Shown piece after piece: positions 43,309 through 51,924 of a DNA stretch of 64,000 nt. The notes under the pieces were generated by a model, which worked only from the letters and a program-made list of their open reading frames with translations, did not search any database and had not been told where the DNA came from. How positions within the stretch are numbered: position 1 is the first letter of the stretch; each line of letters opens with the position of its first letter. Source of the stretch: Litorimonas sp051251645 (GTDB lineage Bacteria > Pseudomonadota > Alphaproteobacteria > Caulobacterales > Maricaulaceae); the NCBI GenBank assembly GCA_051251645.1, contig JBPOEY010000001.1:744001-808000 (forward strand). Direction: 5' to 3'. A program made the translations under genes and the position numbers.

Positions 43309-45381
43309 ATGAAACGCTCTTTAATGGCAGGCGCGAGCCTGTTCGCAATGCTCCTTGTCGCCTGTAACGATGTCTCTCCCGTTGAGACTGATCGCACTGA
43401 TATAGCCGCCGAAACCGTGGTCCAATCGGCACAACTTGGCACGTTTGGTGTCTCGCTTGAAAATATGGATGTGAGTGTCGACCCGGGTGATAATTTCTAT
43501 GAATATGTCAACGGAACATGGCTCAAGGACACAGAAATCCCAGCGGACCGCAGTCGCTTTGGTGCGTTTAATGTGCTGAGCGATCGTGCCGAAGAACGCG
43601 TTCGCACGATTATCGAAGCCGCCGCGTCGAGTGAGACCCCAAGTGCCGACGAAAAGCGAATCGCTGATTTCTACAATGCCTATCTTGATGTTGATGGCAT
43701 CGAAGCGGCGGGACTGGGCCCTATTCAAGCGGACCTAGCGCTTATCCGCGCTGCAGTAAGCCGGAACGATATTGCCGACCTGATGTCCGACCCCGCGCTT
43801 GGCCTTGATGCGCCAATGAGCATCTATGTCTATATTGACGCTAAACAAAATGACGAACACCGCGTTTATATGAGCCAGTCTGGTCTCGGCTTGCCGAACC
43901 GGAACAGCTATTTCGAAGAGGGTGACCGCGCTGACGAAATCCGCGCGGGTTATGTCAATTTTGTCACCACGATGTTGAGCGAAGCCGGTGTTGAAAATTC
44001 GGCTGAGCGTGCAGCGGCCGTGATGGCGTTTGAAACAGCGCTGGCAGAAGAATTCTGGGAGCCTGTTAAGCGCCGTGACCGTGATCTCACCTATAATAAA
44101 ATGAGCCTAGATGATCTCGCCGAAATTGCACCAGGCATGCCGTGGGCACGCGTTTTCGATAATTTAGGTTTGGGTGGCGAGAACGAAGTTATAATCCGTG
44201 AAAAATCCGCGCTCGAAGCGGCTGCCGCTGTTTTTGCCGCGACACCTGTCGAGGTGATGAAGGATTATTTGACGGTATCGCTGCTGTCGAACAATTCTGC
44301 CTATTTGCCAAAGCAGATCGACGATGCGTCCTTTGAATTTTACGGTAAAACCTTGCGTGGCCAAGAAGAACAACGTCCGCGTTGGAAGCGCGGCGTCGGT
44401 CAAGTCAATGGGACGCTCGGCATGGTTGTCGGCAAAGCCTATGTTGATCAACATTTCCCGCCGGCCTCTAAAGCCCAAATGGACACATTGGTCGAAAACC
44501 TTCGCGGGTCTTTCGAAGAAGGTATCAATAACCTCCAATGGATGGGTGAAGAAACGAAGAAACAAGCCCAATATAAGTTGGCAAAGTTCAATCCAAAAAT
44601 TGGCTATCCCGATGTTTGGGAAACCTATGAGGGTCTCGAAATCGACCGCGCTGATCTTTACGGCACAGTTAAAAGTGCGCGCCAATGGGGTTGGGATGAC
44701 CAACTCAGTGACCTCGGCGCACCGATTGATCGTGACGAGTGGGGCATGACCCCGCAGCGCGTGAACGCCTATTATAATTCAATCCTGAATGAGATCGTCT
44801 TCCCGGCGGCTATTCTCGATGCGCCATTCTTTGATCCCAATGCCGATCCAGCCGTGAACTACGGCGGTATTGGCGCTGTGATTGGTCATGAAATGGGCCA
44901 CGGCTTTGATGATCAAGGCCGCAAGTCCGATGGTGACGGGATCCAGCGTGACTGGTGGACCGAAGCGGATGCGGAAGCCTATATGGAACGCGCCTCTAAG
45001 TTCGCGGAACAATATTCCGCGTTCGAACCTCTTCCCGGAGAATTCCTTGATGGGAACCTGGGTCTCGGCGAGAATATCGGCGACCTGACGGGCGTGACGA
45101 TGGCTTATGATGCCTATAAAAAATCGCTGAATGGCCAAGACGCGCCAATCATTGATGGTTTTACAGGCGATCAGCGGTTCTTCATGGCATGGGCGCAAGT
45201 CTGGGCGATTAAATGGCGCGATGAGTCTTTGTCACAGCAGATTAAAAACGGCCCACACAGCCCTGGCGAATTCCGGGCCAATGGCATCGTGCGTAATATT
45301 GATGCCTGGTATGAGGCCTTCGATATCGATCCGGATCACGCAATGTATTTGGCCCCGGAAGACCGGATTAAAATCTGGTAG
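43309..45381 (+). CDS. M13-family zinc metallopeptidase (neprilysin/PepO-like) lipoprotein
   Basis: A 690-residue peptidase with a lipoprotein signal (lipobox LVAC, C19), so likely periplasmic and membrane-anchored. Zinc ligands H527 and H531 are in HEMGH, and E588 in LGENIGD supplies the third. NAYYN and the C-terminal CxxW-like region (replaced here by APEDRIKIW) follow the family fold. M13 enzymes cleave short peptides. Following an RND operon by 11 bases is unusual and suggests cotranscription. Confidence 0.93.
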   Translation: MKRSLMAGASLFAMLLVACNDVSPVETDRTDIAAETVVQSAQLGTFGVSLENMDVSVDPGDNFYEYVNGTWLKDTEIPADRSRFGAFNVLSDRAEERVRTIIEAAASSETPSADEKRIADFYNAYLDVDGIEAAGLGPIQADLALIRAAVSRNDIADLMSDPALGLDAPMSIYVYIDAKQNDEHRVYMSQSGLGLPNRNSYFEEGDRADEIRAGYVNFVTTMLSEAGVENSAERAAAVMAFETALAEEFWEPVKRRDRDLTYNKMSLDDLAEIAPGMPWARVFDNLGLGGENEVIIREKSALEAAAAVFAATPVEVMKDYLTVSLLSNNSAYLPKQIDDASFEFYGKTLRGQEEQRPRWKRGVGQVNGTLGMVVGKAYVDQHFPPASKAQMDTLVENLRGSFEEGINNLQWMGEETKKQAQYKLAKFNPKIGYPDVWETYEGLEIDRADLYGTVKSARQWGWDDQLSDLGAPIDRDEWGMTPQRVNAYYNSILNEIVFPAAILDAPFFDPNADPAVNYGGIGAVIGHEMGHGFDDQGRKSDGDGIQRDWWTEADAEAYMERASKFAEQYSAFEPLPGEFLDGNLGLGENIGDLTGVTMAYDAYKKSLNGQDAPIIDGFTGDQRFFMAWAQVWAIKWRDESLSQQIKNGPHSPGEFRANGIVRNIDAWYEAFDIDPDHAMYLAPEDRIKIW

Positions 45382-45394
45382 TCTTAACATTCAA

Positions 45395-45421
45395 AGCTCG
45401 CCATATTGGCGGGCTTTTTTT
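45395..45421 (+). terminator. Rho-independent terminator of the efflux-peptidase operon
   Basis: A 9-bp stem agctcgcca/tggcgggct (one G-T pair) with a 3-base loop and seven T at 45415-45421, 13 bases after the peptidase stop. Confidence 0.9.
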
Positions 45422-46514
45422 ATACGCGGTGTTGGCTGAGGATGTCCGCTAATAGTTCGATATCATCGTCCGGCGTGTAAGCGTGGACGGAAAAACGAAA
45501 TCCGGTCTTCCGTTGGTCATGAAAGACACTGTGCTCGACGAGCGTCTGCGCTAAACGATTAAGTTTGTCCGGTTTGACGACGAAGGTCGCGCCGCGCCGC
45601 GTCGGGTCGGTGGGAGAGACGCGCCAATGTGCAGGTGCGGACTCCATCAGCTGATTTAAATGCGACTGAATTTTCGCCTGCACAATGGATTGATCCAGAG
45701 CTTGCCACATGGTGATCGCGGCATTGGCACAGATCAGTGGTGCAGGGGACGGCGTACCGCCGAAAAACCGCATCGCGTCAGCGGCATAACGGAAATTCAT
45801 AATATCCATTTCGAATGGATTTTCATGACTGAACCAACCGACATCCACAGGCTTACACTGAGACCATCGTTCTGGTTTAGCATAAAGGAAACATGCGCCG
45901 GGCCCGGCACAAAAGAACTTCACACCCGTGCCTAGTACAAAGTCAGGATCCCACTCCGAAACAGGGGTCGGGACAGCGCAGAATGACTGGGCAATATCAA
46001 CGATTGAGACCGCGCCTGCGTTTTTCGCAATCGCACAAATATCTGCCACGGGGAGCAGGTGTGAACTGTCCGACAGGGCATGCGTGACGTGAACAATCGC
46101 GACCCTTCCGTGGATGGCCGCCTGCCAGACTGTAAGATTAGTCGGGTCGCCATCGATAAAATGCACACGAAATCCTGCGCGTTCCGCCAGTTTCACCACA
46201 AATCCAATTGTCGGAAAATCCTGCTTTGACAGCACGATAACGTTGCGCGACGTGTCGCGGGGCAGCGCGTGAATGATTTTCGTCAGCGCGCTTGAAATAT
46301 TGGTCTGTGGACAAATCGCACCCGGGACGACGCCGAGGAGTGAGGCAATCCCGGCGCGGAATTGTTCTACCATGGGCATCCAATCTTCCCAATTCGCGCC
46401 GCTTCGCCATGGAGCAAGATAGGATTGGGTCAGAGCGTCTTGCACTGTGTTCGGTAGGCAACCAACACTGTGAGAGAGGAAGTAGTTGTCGGGGACGTGG
46501 AAATGCTCACGCAT
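45420..46514 (-). CDS. Kynureninase-like PLP enzyme (aminotransferase class V fold)
   Basis: A 364-residue fold-type I PLP enzyme. Order and spacing of motifs follow kynureninase: SHSVGCLP near 14-21, CPQTNISSAL, VLSKQDFPT, VTHALSDSSHLLP, IVDIAQSF (D173 binds the PLP nitrogen), K199 in GVKFFCAGPGACFLY as the Schiff-base lysine, and DVGWFSHENPFEM. Kynureninase has DxAH at the first of these, whereas here it is DIAQ (Q176). It lies 4 bases after tryptophan dioxygenase in the same operon, favouring kynurenine cleavage, but the substitution leaves a related activity open. Confidence 0.78.
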   Translation of the reverse strand: MREHFHVPDNYFLSHSVGCLPNTVQDALTQSYLAPWRSGANWEDWMPMVEQFRAGIASLLGVVPGAICPQTNISSALTKIIHALPRDTSRNVIVLSKQDFPTIGFVVKLAERAGFRVHFIDGDPTNLTVWQAAIHGRVAIVHVTHALSDSSHLLPVADICAIAKNAGAVSIVDIAQSFCAVPTPVSEWDPDFVLGTGVKFFCAGPGACFLYAKPERWSQCKPVDVGWFSHENPFEMDIMNFRYAADAMRFFGGTPSPAPLICANAAITMWQALDQSIVQAKIQSHLNQLMESAPAHWRVSPTDPTRRGATFVVKPDKLNRLAQTLVEHSVFHDQRKTGFRFSVHAYTPDDDIELLADILSQHRV

Positions 46515-46518
46515 TATA

Positions 46519-47283
46519 CTACAGCTCTGTAAAGTTTGATTCGGGCGACTTTAGATTGAGCTTATCACGTTTTTTACCATAAGTCCCGCCCCAGCGATCC
46601 GTCATGTCGGCGCGCGCTTGCCACAGCTCAGGGAACATTTTGTAACGTAAGCCTTCATTCAAAATCTCCACCGGGCGCCCCTTGAGTGAGCTCGCTCCAA
46701 CACCGATAGACCGGTAGATAAGCTGCATATGGTCGCTGCGGAATTTCTGAAATTGCTCATCAAATTCAGCCAAAGCTTCGGCGATCATATAGGCGTCGTC
46801 GTGACGATACTCCGTGTCATAGACCTGTATTAACGTCCGCGACCCGCCCTCGAGATAGACGTCGACATAAGTCTCCCAGAGGTCTTTCGGCATTTTCAGA
46901 AGCACGCGAAAGCCGGGGCTTTCTTGGCCGCTGCCATTGCCCAGCAGTAAGCGAATGCGCTGATAATCTTTGGGAGACATGGTTTCGAGTAAGGTAAGTT
47001 GCTGGCTCATCATTTCCTGACAAATATGCACGCGGCGAAATAAGGTCAGCGCCTTGAAACTATTTCGCGCGCGCATTTCGTCATCAATATCGAGCAGCGT
47101 CGTCGCCATTAGCTTCATCCACAATTCTTCGATCTGATGGACGATCATGAATTGCATTTCGTCAGGGTTGCAGAGGTCTTCTGGCTCTTTCTGACAGGCG
47201 AGCAGTTGCTCTGTATTCAAGTAGATTTCATAATCGAGCTGGCCATTGCCGCGCATCAATTTTTGGTAGGCTTGTCTGTCCAT
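46519..47283 (-). CDS. kynA: Tryptophan 2,3-dioxygenase
   Basis: A 254-residue heme dioxygenase that opens the indole ring to form N-formylkynurenine. Signatures are LDYEIYLNTEQLL (15-27), MQFMIVHQIEELWMKL with the catalytic histidine, LLGNGSGQESPGFR, and the proximal heme histidine in HMQLIYRSIG. ATG at 47283 is used, with AGGA upstream; the frame start at 47337 is unsupported. No kynurenine formamidase is adjacent, so that step must be encoded elsewhere. Confidence 0.95.
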   Translation of the reverse strand: MDRQAYQKLMRGNGQLDYEIYLNTEQLLACQKEPEDLCNPDEMQFMIVHQIEELWMKLMATTLLDIDDEMRARNSFKALTLFRRVHICQEMMSQQLTLLETMSPKDYQRIRLLLGNGSGQESPGFRVLLKMPKDLWETYVDVYLEGGSRTLIQVYDTEYRHDDAYMIAEALAEFDEQFQKFRSDHMQLIYRSIGVGASSLKGRPVEILNEGLRYKMFPELWQARADMTDRWGGTYGKKRDKLNLKSPESNFTEL

Positions 47284-47310
47284 GGGTCTTATCCTTGCGT
47301 GATCGTTCGT

Positions 47311-47332
47311 TCGTTCAGCGATTTGCGAACGA
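47311..47332. promoter_or_regulatory. Inverted repeat upstream of tryptophan dioxygenase
   Basis: tcgttc-N10-gaacga lies 28 bases upstream of the dioxygenase start, preceded by further cgtt repeats. Its position fits an operator controlling the tryptophan catabolic operon. The regulator is unknown, and the remaining bases up to the META-domain gene show nothing else. Confidence 0.3.
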
Positions 47333-47506
47333 CACAATCAGGAATGACCGGTCAGCCATTTTCGCAACACATGCTGCGCGAGTTTGAGACTTGCATTGGA
47401 CATAGCGCACGATTGGCGGGGAAGCGGCGCGCTGTAAAGTCACAATTCGCCGGAAGCAAAAGTCAATGTGACGGAACCGCGTCGGGACCATTTGCGTTGG
47501 TCTTAT

Positions 47507-48364
47507 ATGCCAGTCTCATTCCTACGCCGGTCTTACGCTCACGCTATGGCGCCGTTTTGCGCCATAGCCCTTATCGGAGCTTGTACTGCATCAACAGAAT
47601 CCCCCGCATCGCCATCGCCCGATCCTGTGCAGCGCGTTTCAACGCCAGATCCTGCCCCCGTATCCCAACCCGTTTCCGCGTTAGCGGACCTTGGCATGGC
47701 GTGGCAGTATCGCCCCGCGTCAGGGGATGAATTCGAACTGATCTCACGACGGGAGAATGTTTTGGATTATGAGACAGTCGATTCGCGTCAGGCGGGATGG
47801 AAAATTGTTGCGATTAATGAGGGTGCGTTGGACCTCACATATGAGCGTGGACCTGGGGTTTCGGCGATCCCATTTTTGAATGAGGAGGGATCACTCTTCT
47901 CAACGCTTCAAGCAAAAAATTTACGCGCTACTCGAACCGAGGATACGCTTGTCTTGTCGGGCCGAGGCCGCACAGTGCGTTTGCAATCTCATCCGGCTAA
48001 TGCTCTGACACTGCCAGATGGGCAAGAGTGGGGGCTGGTTGAGAGCTATGACGATTTAGCGACGCGCAACCCCTTTGAATTTGAAAAAGCGCGCGTCTCA
48101 TTTTTTGGCTATTCCGTTGGCGTAAGCGCCGGCTGTAATGGCGGTGGGATGTCTTTTGCGCAATGGGATGATCGCTTCATACCCGGTCTGCTAATTATGA
48201 CGCAGATGGCGTGCCCAAATGACGGCGATGCCGTGGCGCAATGGTTGGTTCGCCCAGGTCCCGCCTTTCAACGAGATGACGATCAATTATGGCGTGATTT
48301 TCCAGAAGGTCGTGTCCTATTCGAAGCCCGCCCTGTTGAAGCGGTGACCCTTAAGGGCGGATGA
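47507..48364 (+). CDS. META-domain lipoprotein
   Basis: A 285-residue predicted lipoprotein (signal with RR in the n-region, lipobox IGAC, C26) with a proline/serine-rich linker and a C-terminal META domain: VSAGCNGGGMSFAQW near 205-220 and MTQMACPNDG near 235-245 are its two conserved cysteine motifs. META domains occur in HslJ-type envelope stress proteins. The middle (about 60-190) is unrecognised. Start is uncertain (ATG at 47468 or 47546 possible). Its 3' end overlaps the alkylsulfatase 3' end by 14 bases. Confidence 0.78.
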   Translation: MPVSFLRRSYAHAMAPFCAIALIGACTASTESPASPSPDPVQRVSTPDPAPVSQPVSALADLGMAWQYRPASGDEFELISRRENVLDYETVDSRQAGWKIVAINEGALDLTYERGPGVSAIPFLNEEGSLFSTLQAKNLRATRTEDTLVLSGRGRTVRLQSHPANALTLPDGQEWGLVESYDDLATRNPFEFEKARVSFFGYSVGVSAGCNGGGMSFAQWDDRFIPGLLIMTQMACPNDGDAVAQWLVRPGPAFQRDDDQLWRDFPEGRVLFEARPVEAVTLKGG

Positions 48365-50288
48365 TTTCGAACCAGAAAGGCGGCTCTTCAATTTGTCCAA
48401 AGAAGGCGCGAATTTTGAGCGGATTGCCAGAAATTTTCGCTTTCCGTGACAAGAGCAATTTGCCCATGCTTGTGTCCTTCAACAGGATAAGGTCAAAATC
48501 GGCACGCGTGATCGTCAAGGTCGGCGCGTCATGGTCTGTGACTCCCATACGGTGGTGCATAGCCCCGCCAGAGACAAACAAGTATGCCATCTCGTCCGTG
48601 TCAGTCAGGACGATATTGATCGCGCGACCATCCTTCGCTTCTTCTGGATTGAGACGCACAGCCATCAAATCTAAAATCATGGTGATCGGAACGGACCGAA
48701 TTGTCTCTGCGTTGGCGGACGTCGGAGTAGGTAAATTGGGTGCTCCGCTACGAAGTTCCTGTGCGCCGGTCAGATAGAAATTTCGCCATGGGCCACTCTC
48801 GGCGGCATAGGCCATTTGTGTGTAGACATCAGCGAGAGAACTCGCCGCTAATCGATTTTTAGGGTCTGCAAATACTAAATGATTCAGAGCTTTAGCGGCA
48901 TGTTTTAAATTACCCAAATTCGCGTCATTGGCCGCGCGTTCGATTACGGCCGCCGCGCCGCCCGCATAATCAACAAATTGGCGGCCCTCTTCGGCGGGCG
49001 TTAGAGGATCAAGATTGGCCGGGTTGCCATCAAAAAATCCAAAGTAAAGATTATATTGCGCCCGGCTATTATGGCTGACGGTGCCGTAATAATCCCGGTT
49101 GGCGAAGCGGCTGGTAATGCTGTCCGGAATCCGAATTAGGCCTGGAATTTCGTTGATCGTGTGACCCATGTTGGCGAGGCGTACCGTCTGATCATGGATG
49201 ACCCGGTAGAGGTCGCGCTGTCCGGACCAAAGCTCGCGCACATCGGCTTCGCCCCAAACAGGCCAGTGATGCGACCCAAATGACACATCTGTCTGGTCAG
49301 CATAGCGTTGGATTGCCGTGTCGATATAGCTGGACCAAAGTCGCCCATCGCGAACCTTGGCGCCGCGCGGCGTGTAGAGGTTATGCAGCGTGTGATTGAT
49401 AATTTCGGCCTGCATGAAAGCGCGGGCTTTGGGTAGGTAGAACATGAATTCCGATGGCGCTTCGGCCCCCTGCGTGAGCATGAATTCAATCTCGATACCG
49501 TCGACAATGTGGGTCTCGAAATCCTTCGTTATGTCGAGTGTTGGGGCGAGGATGCCGGGCGTCCCCGTACTGACCCCAGAACCAAGCCCAGCTCCGACCA
49601 TGGCAGTCGGCCCTTTGGGCAGAAGCCCGCCAAACATATAGCTGGCCCGTCGACTCATCGCGTTTCCAGCCAGCACGTTTTCTGAAACAGATTCGACGAC
49701 AAAATTGGCGGGCGCAATGATTGGAACATCGGCGCCCTCAGGCACTACGCCGCGCACGCCGCCATAGTGGTCGACATGGCTATGCGTGAAAATGACGGCG
49801 GAGACCGGGCGCTCGCCTAATGTGTCATTGATAAGTTGCAGGGCCGCTGCGGCGGTTTCGCGCGTGATTAGCGGATCAACAACAATCCACCCTGTGTCAC
49901 CGAGAATGAAGCTGATGTTGGACAGGTCATAACCGCGAACCTGATAAATGCCGTCCGTAACTTCGAACAAACCGTGCATCGCATTAAGTTGTGACTGTCG
50001 CCAGAGTGCGGGATGAACTGTGTTGGGGCGGTCTGCTTTTAAAAAATCAAAGCTTTCGGGATCGAAAGACGGGCGGGGAGAGCCGTCGGATCCCGGAATG
50101 GGCAGTGTGTCCAGAGTGCCGAGGTAGCCGCGCTGGGCCCGTTCGAAATCACGCCGATCACTAAAGTCGAGCTGGGCTTGCGCGGCGGCGTGTTTGTCTA
50201 TCGCAAACGAACTCATATCCTGTCCGACCGCCGGAGAGGCAAGCAAGAGCGCGGCAATCAGGACAACTTTATTCAGCGTCAAGAGCAT
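48351..50288 (-). CDS. SdsA1-like periplasmic alkylsulfatase
   Basis: A 645-residue type III sulfatase. It has a signal peptide (1-22), a metallo-beta-lactamase domain with THSHVDHYGG (168-177) binding two zinc ions, a dimerisation domain (about 400-510) and a C-terminal SCP2-like domain that binds the alkyl chain. Such enzymes hydrolyse primary alkyl sulfates (SDS type) to the alcohol plus sulfate. It is the last gene of an operon with an alcohol oxidoreductase and an aldehyde dehydrogenase; its start overlaps the GMC gene by 20 bases. An AAAGG stands before the ATG. Confidence 0.92.
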   Translation of the reverse strand: MLLTLNKVVLIAALLLASPAVGQDMSSFAIDKHAAAQAQLDFSDRRDFERAQRGYLGTLDTLPIPGSDGSPRPSFDPESFDFLKADRPNTVHPALWRQSQLNAMHGLFEVTDGIYQVRGYDLSNISFILGDTGWIVVDPLITRETAAAALQLINDTLGERPVSAVIFTHSHVDHYGGVRGVVPEGADVPIIAPANFVVESVSENVLAGNAMSRRASYMFGGLLPKGPTAMVGAGLGSGVSTGTPGILAPTLDITKDFETHIVDGIEIEFMLTQGAEAPSEFMFYLPKARAFMQAEIINHTLHNLYTPRGAKVRDGRLWSSYIDTAIQRYADQTDVSFGSHHWPVWGEADVRELWSGQRDLYRVIHDQTVRLANMGHTINEIPGLIRIPDSITSRFANRDYYGTVSHNSRAQYNLYFGFFDGNPANLDPLTPAEEGRQFVDYAGGAAAVIERAANDANLGNLKHAAKALNHLVFADPKNRLAASSLADVYTQMAYAAESGPWRNFYLTGAQELRSGAPNLPTPTSANAETIRSVPITMILDLMAVRLNPEEAKDGRAINIVLTDTDEMAYLFVSGGAMHHRMGVTDHDAPTLTITRADFDLILLKDTSMGKLLLSRKAKISGNPLKIRAFFGQIEEPPFWFEIIRP

Positions 50289-51924
50289 GATCCTTTGTCT
50301 GAGAACTCCAGTCTTCTTTGATCATATCGGCGGCTTTTTCGCCGATCATAATTGCGGGGGCATTGGTGTTACCGGAAACAATTTGCGGAATGATGGACGC
50401 ATCAGCAACGCGCAGGCCCGCTACGCCCCGCACCCGTAAACGCGGGTCGACAACGGCGCTGTCGTCATCCGCAGCACCCATTTTGCAGGTTCCGACGGGG
50501 TGATAGACTGTATCGGCCCGCGCGCGAATGTCGGCGAGGAGTTCGGCGTCGTCGTCGCTTTCGGCGGCGTAAAGCGCTGTGGCTTTGGCGCGATCAAACG
50601 CAGGCGCGCGTAAGATACGTTGCAAGAGCTTCGCGCCGCGCATCAAGGTTTGAACATCACGCTCATCATCCAAAAAAGCCGGATCAATCAGCGGATCATC
50701 TGTTGGGTCGGCGCTGGCCAGTTCGACCGTGCCACGGCTTTTGGGGCGCAACACACAGACATGACAGCTATAGCCGTGCGCCATATGGAGTTTGCGCCCA
50801 TGGTCATCAACGATCGCGCGGACCATATGGAGCTGGACATCCGGTGCGGGTTCAGCTCGGTCTGTATAGAGAAACCCACCGCTTTCGGCGTAATTCGTGG
50901 TAAACAGACCTTCGCGCTTCGTGCGATATTTCCACATCTCGCCCAGCATGCGAAAACTTCCGGCAATTGAGATACCCAAAAGGTCTTTCATCTTAGCTTT
51001 ATAACAAAGCGTGATGTCGATGTGGTCATGCAGATTTTCACCGACGCCGGGCACATTGGCCACTTGCTCAATGCCGTGCGGGGCGAGCTTATCCGCTGCG
51101 CCGATGCCCGACAGTAGTAAGAGATGCGGGCTGCCAAACGCGCCACCACACACAATAACTTCGCGATGGCTGTGAGCTTCAACTGTCTTTTTTTGACCCT
51201 TCGTCACGCGGTAGCGCACGCCAACGGCTTTACCGTCTTCGACGAGAATTTTTTCTGTGAGGGCGTGCTGAACAATTGTTAGATTGGGGCGATCCCCAAT
51301 CGGATCAAGAAAGGCGCGCGCGGTGCTCCAGCGCTCGCCGTCTTTCTGTGTGACTTCGTACATGCCGACGCCCTCTTGGGACTCGCCATTGAAATCGTCA
51401 TTGATGGGCAGCTGCAGGGACCGCGCCGCTTCGATCAAAATATCGTTAATTTCCGCCGGACTACGGACAGCGGCGACGTTTAACTCACCGCCTTGGCCGT
51501 GATACGCATCTGCGCCCGCTTCGCGGTGCTCGGATTTTTTGAAATAGGGCAGAACTTCATCATAGCTCCAGCCATCCGCGCCCATCGCGGCCCAATTATC
51601 ATAGTCATAGCGATTACCGCGAATATAAATCATCGCGTTCGCGCCGGAACTCCCGCCCAGCATTTTGCCGCGTGGTTGGTAACCTTGTCGGTTGTCGAGG
51701 TTCTTTTGCGGAACCGTTTTAAACCCCCAATTGCGGGCTTTGAGCACGATATTGGCGACCGTCGCGCCGGGAATACGTACCGACCAATGTTTATGGGTTC
51801 CGCCCGCTTCGAGTAGCAGAACCGAGACTGCCGGATCTTCCGTCAGGCGGTTGGCAACGGTCGCGCCGGCGCTACCCGCGCCGACAATAATATAGTCATA
51901 GGACTCAGGTCTTTGATCAGGCAC
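50269..51924 (-). CDS. GMC-family alcohol/choline dehydrogenase
   Basis: A 551-residue FAD-dependent oxidoreductase. The N-terminal dinucleotide motif DYIIVGAGSAGATVANRL is at 10-27, the GMC signatures GRGKMLGGSSGANAMIYIRG-like and GAFGSPHLLLLSGIG follow, and the active-site histidine is in VYHPVGTCKMG near the C-terminus. Relatives include choline dehydrogenase and the alkanol dehydrogenase AlkJ; the flanking genes favour long-chain alcohols. It starts with GTG directly after the aldehyde dehydrogenase stop. Confidence 0.92.
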   Translation of the reverse strand: MPDQRPESYDYIIVGAGSAGATVANRLTEDPAVSVLLLEAGGTHKHWSVRIPGATVANIVLKARNWGFKTVPQKNLDNRQGYQPRGKMLGGSSGANAMIYIRGNRYDYDNWAAMGADGWSYDEVLPYFKKSEHREAGADAYHGQGGELNVAAVRSPAEINDILIEAARSLQLPINDDFNGESQEGVGMYEVTQKDGERWSTARAFLDPIGDRPNLTIVQHALTEKILVEDGKAVGVRYRVTKGQKKTVEAHSHREVIVCGGAFGSPHLLLLSGIGAADKLAPHGIEQVANVPGVGENLHDHIDITLCYKAKMKDLLGISIAGSFRMLGEMWKYRTKREGLFTTNYAESGGFLYTDRAEPAPDVQLHMVRAIVDDHGRKLHMAHGYSCHVCVLRPKSRGTVELASADPTDDPLIDPAFLDDERDVQTLMRGAKLLQRILRAPAFDRAKATALYAAESDDDAELLADIRARADTVYHPVGTCKMGAADDDSAVVDPRLRVRGVAGLRVADASIIPQIVSGNTNAPAIMIGEKAADMIKEDWSSQTKDHALDAE

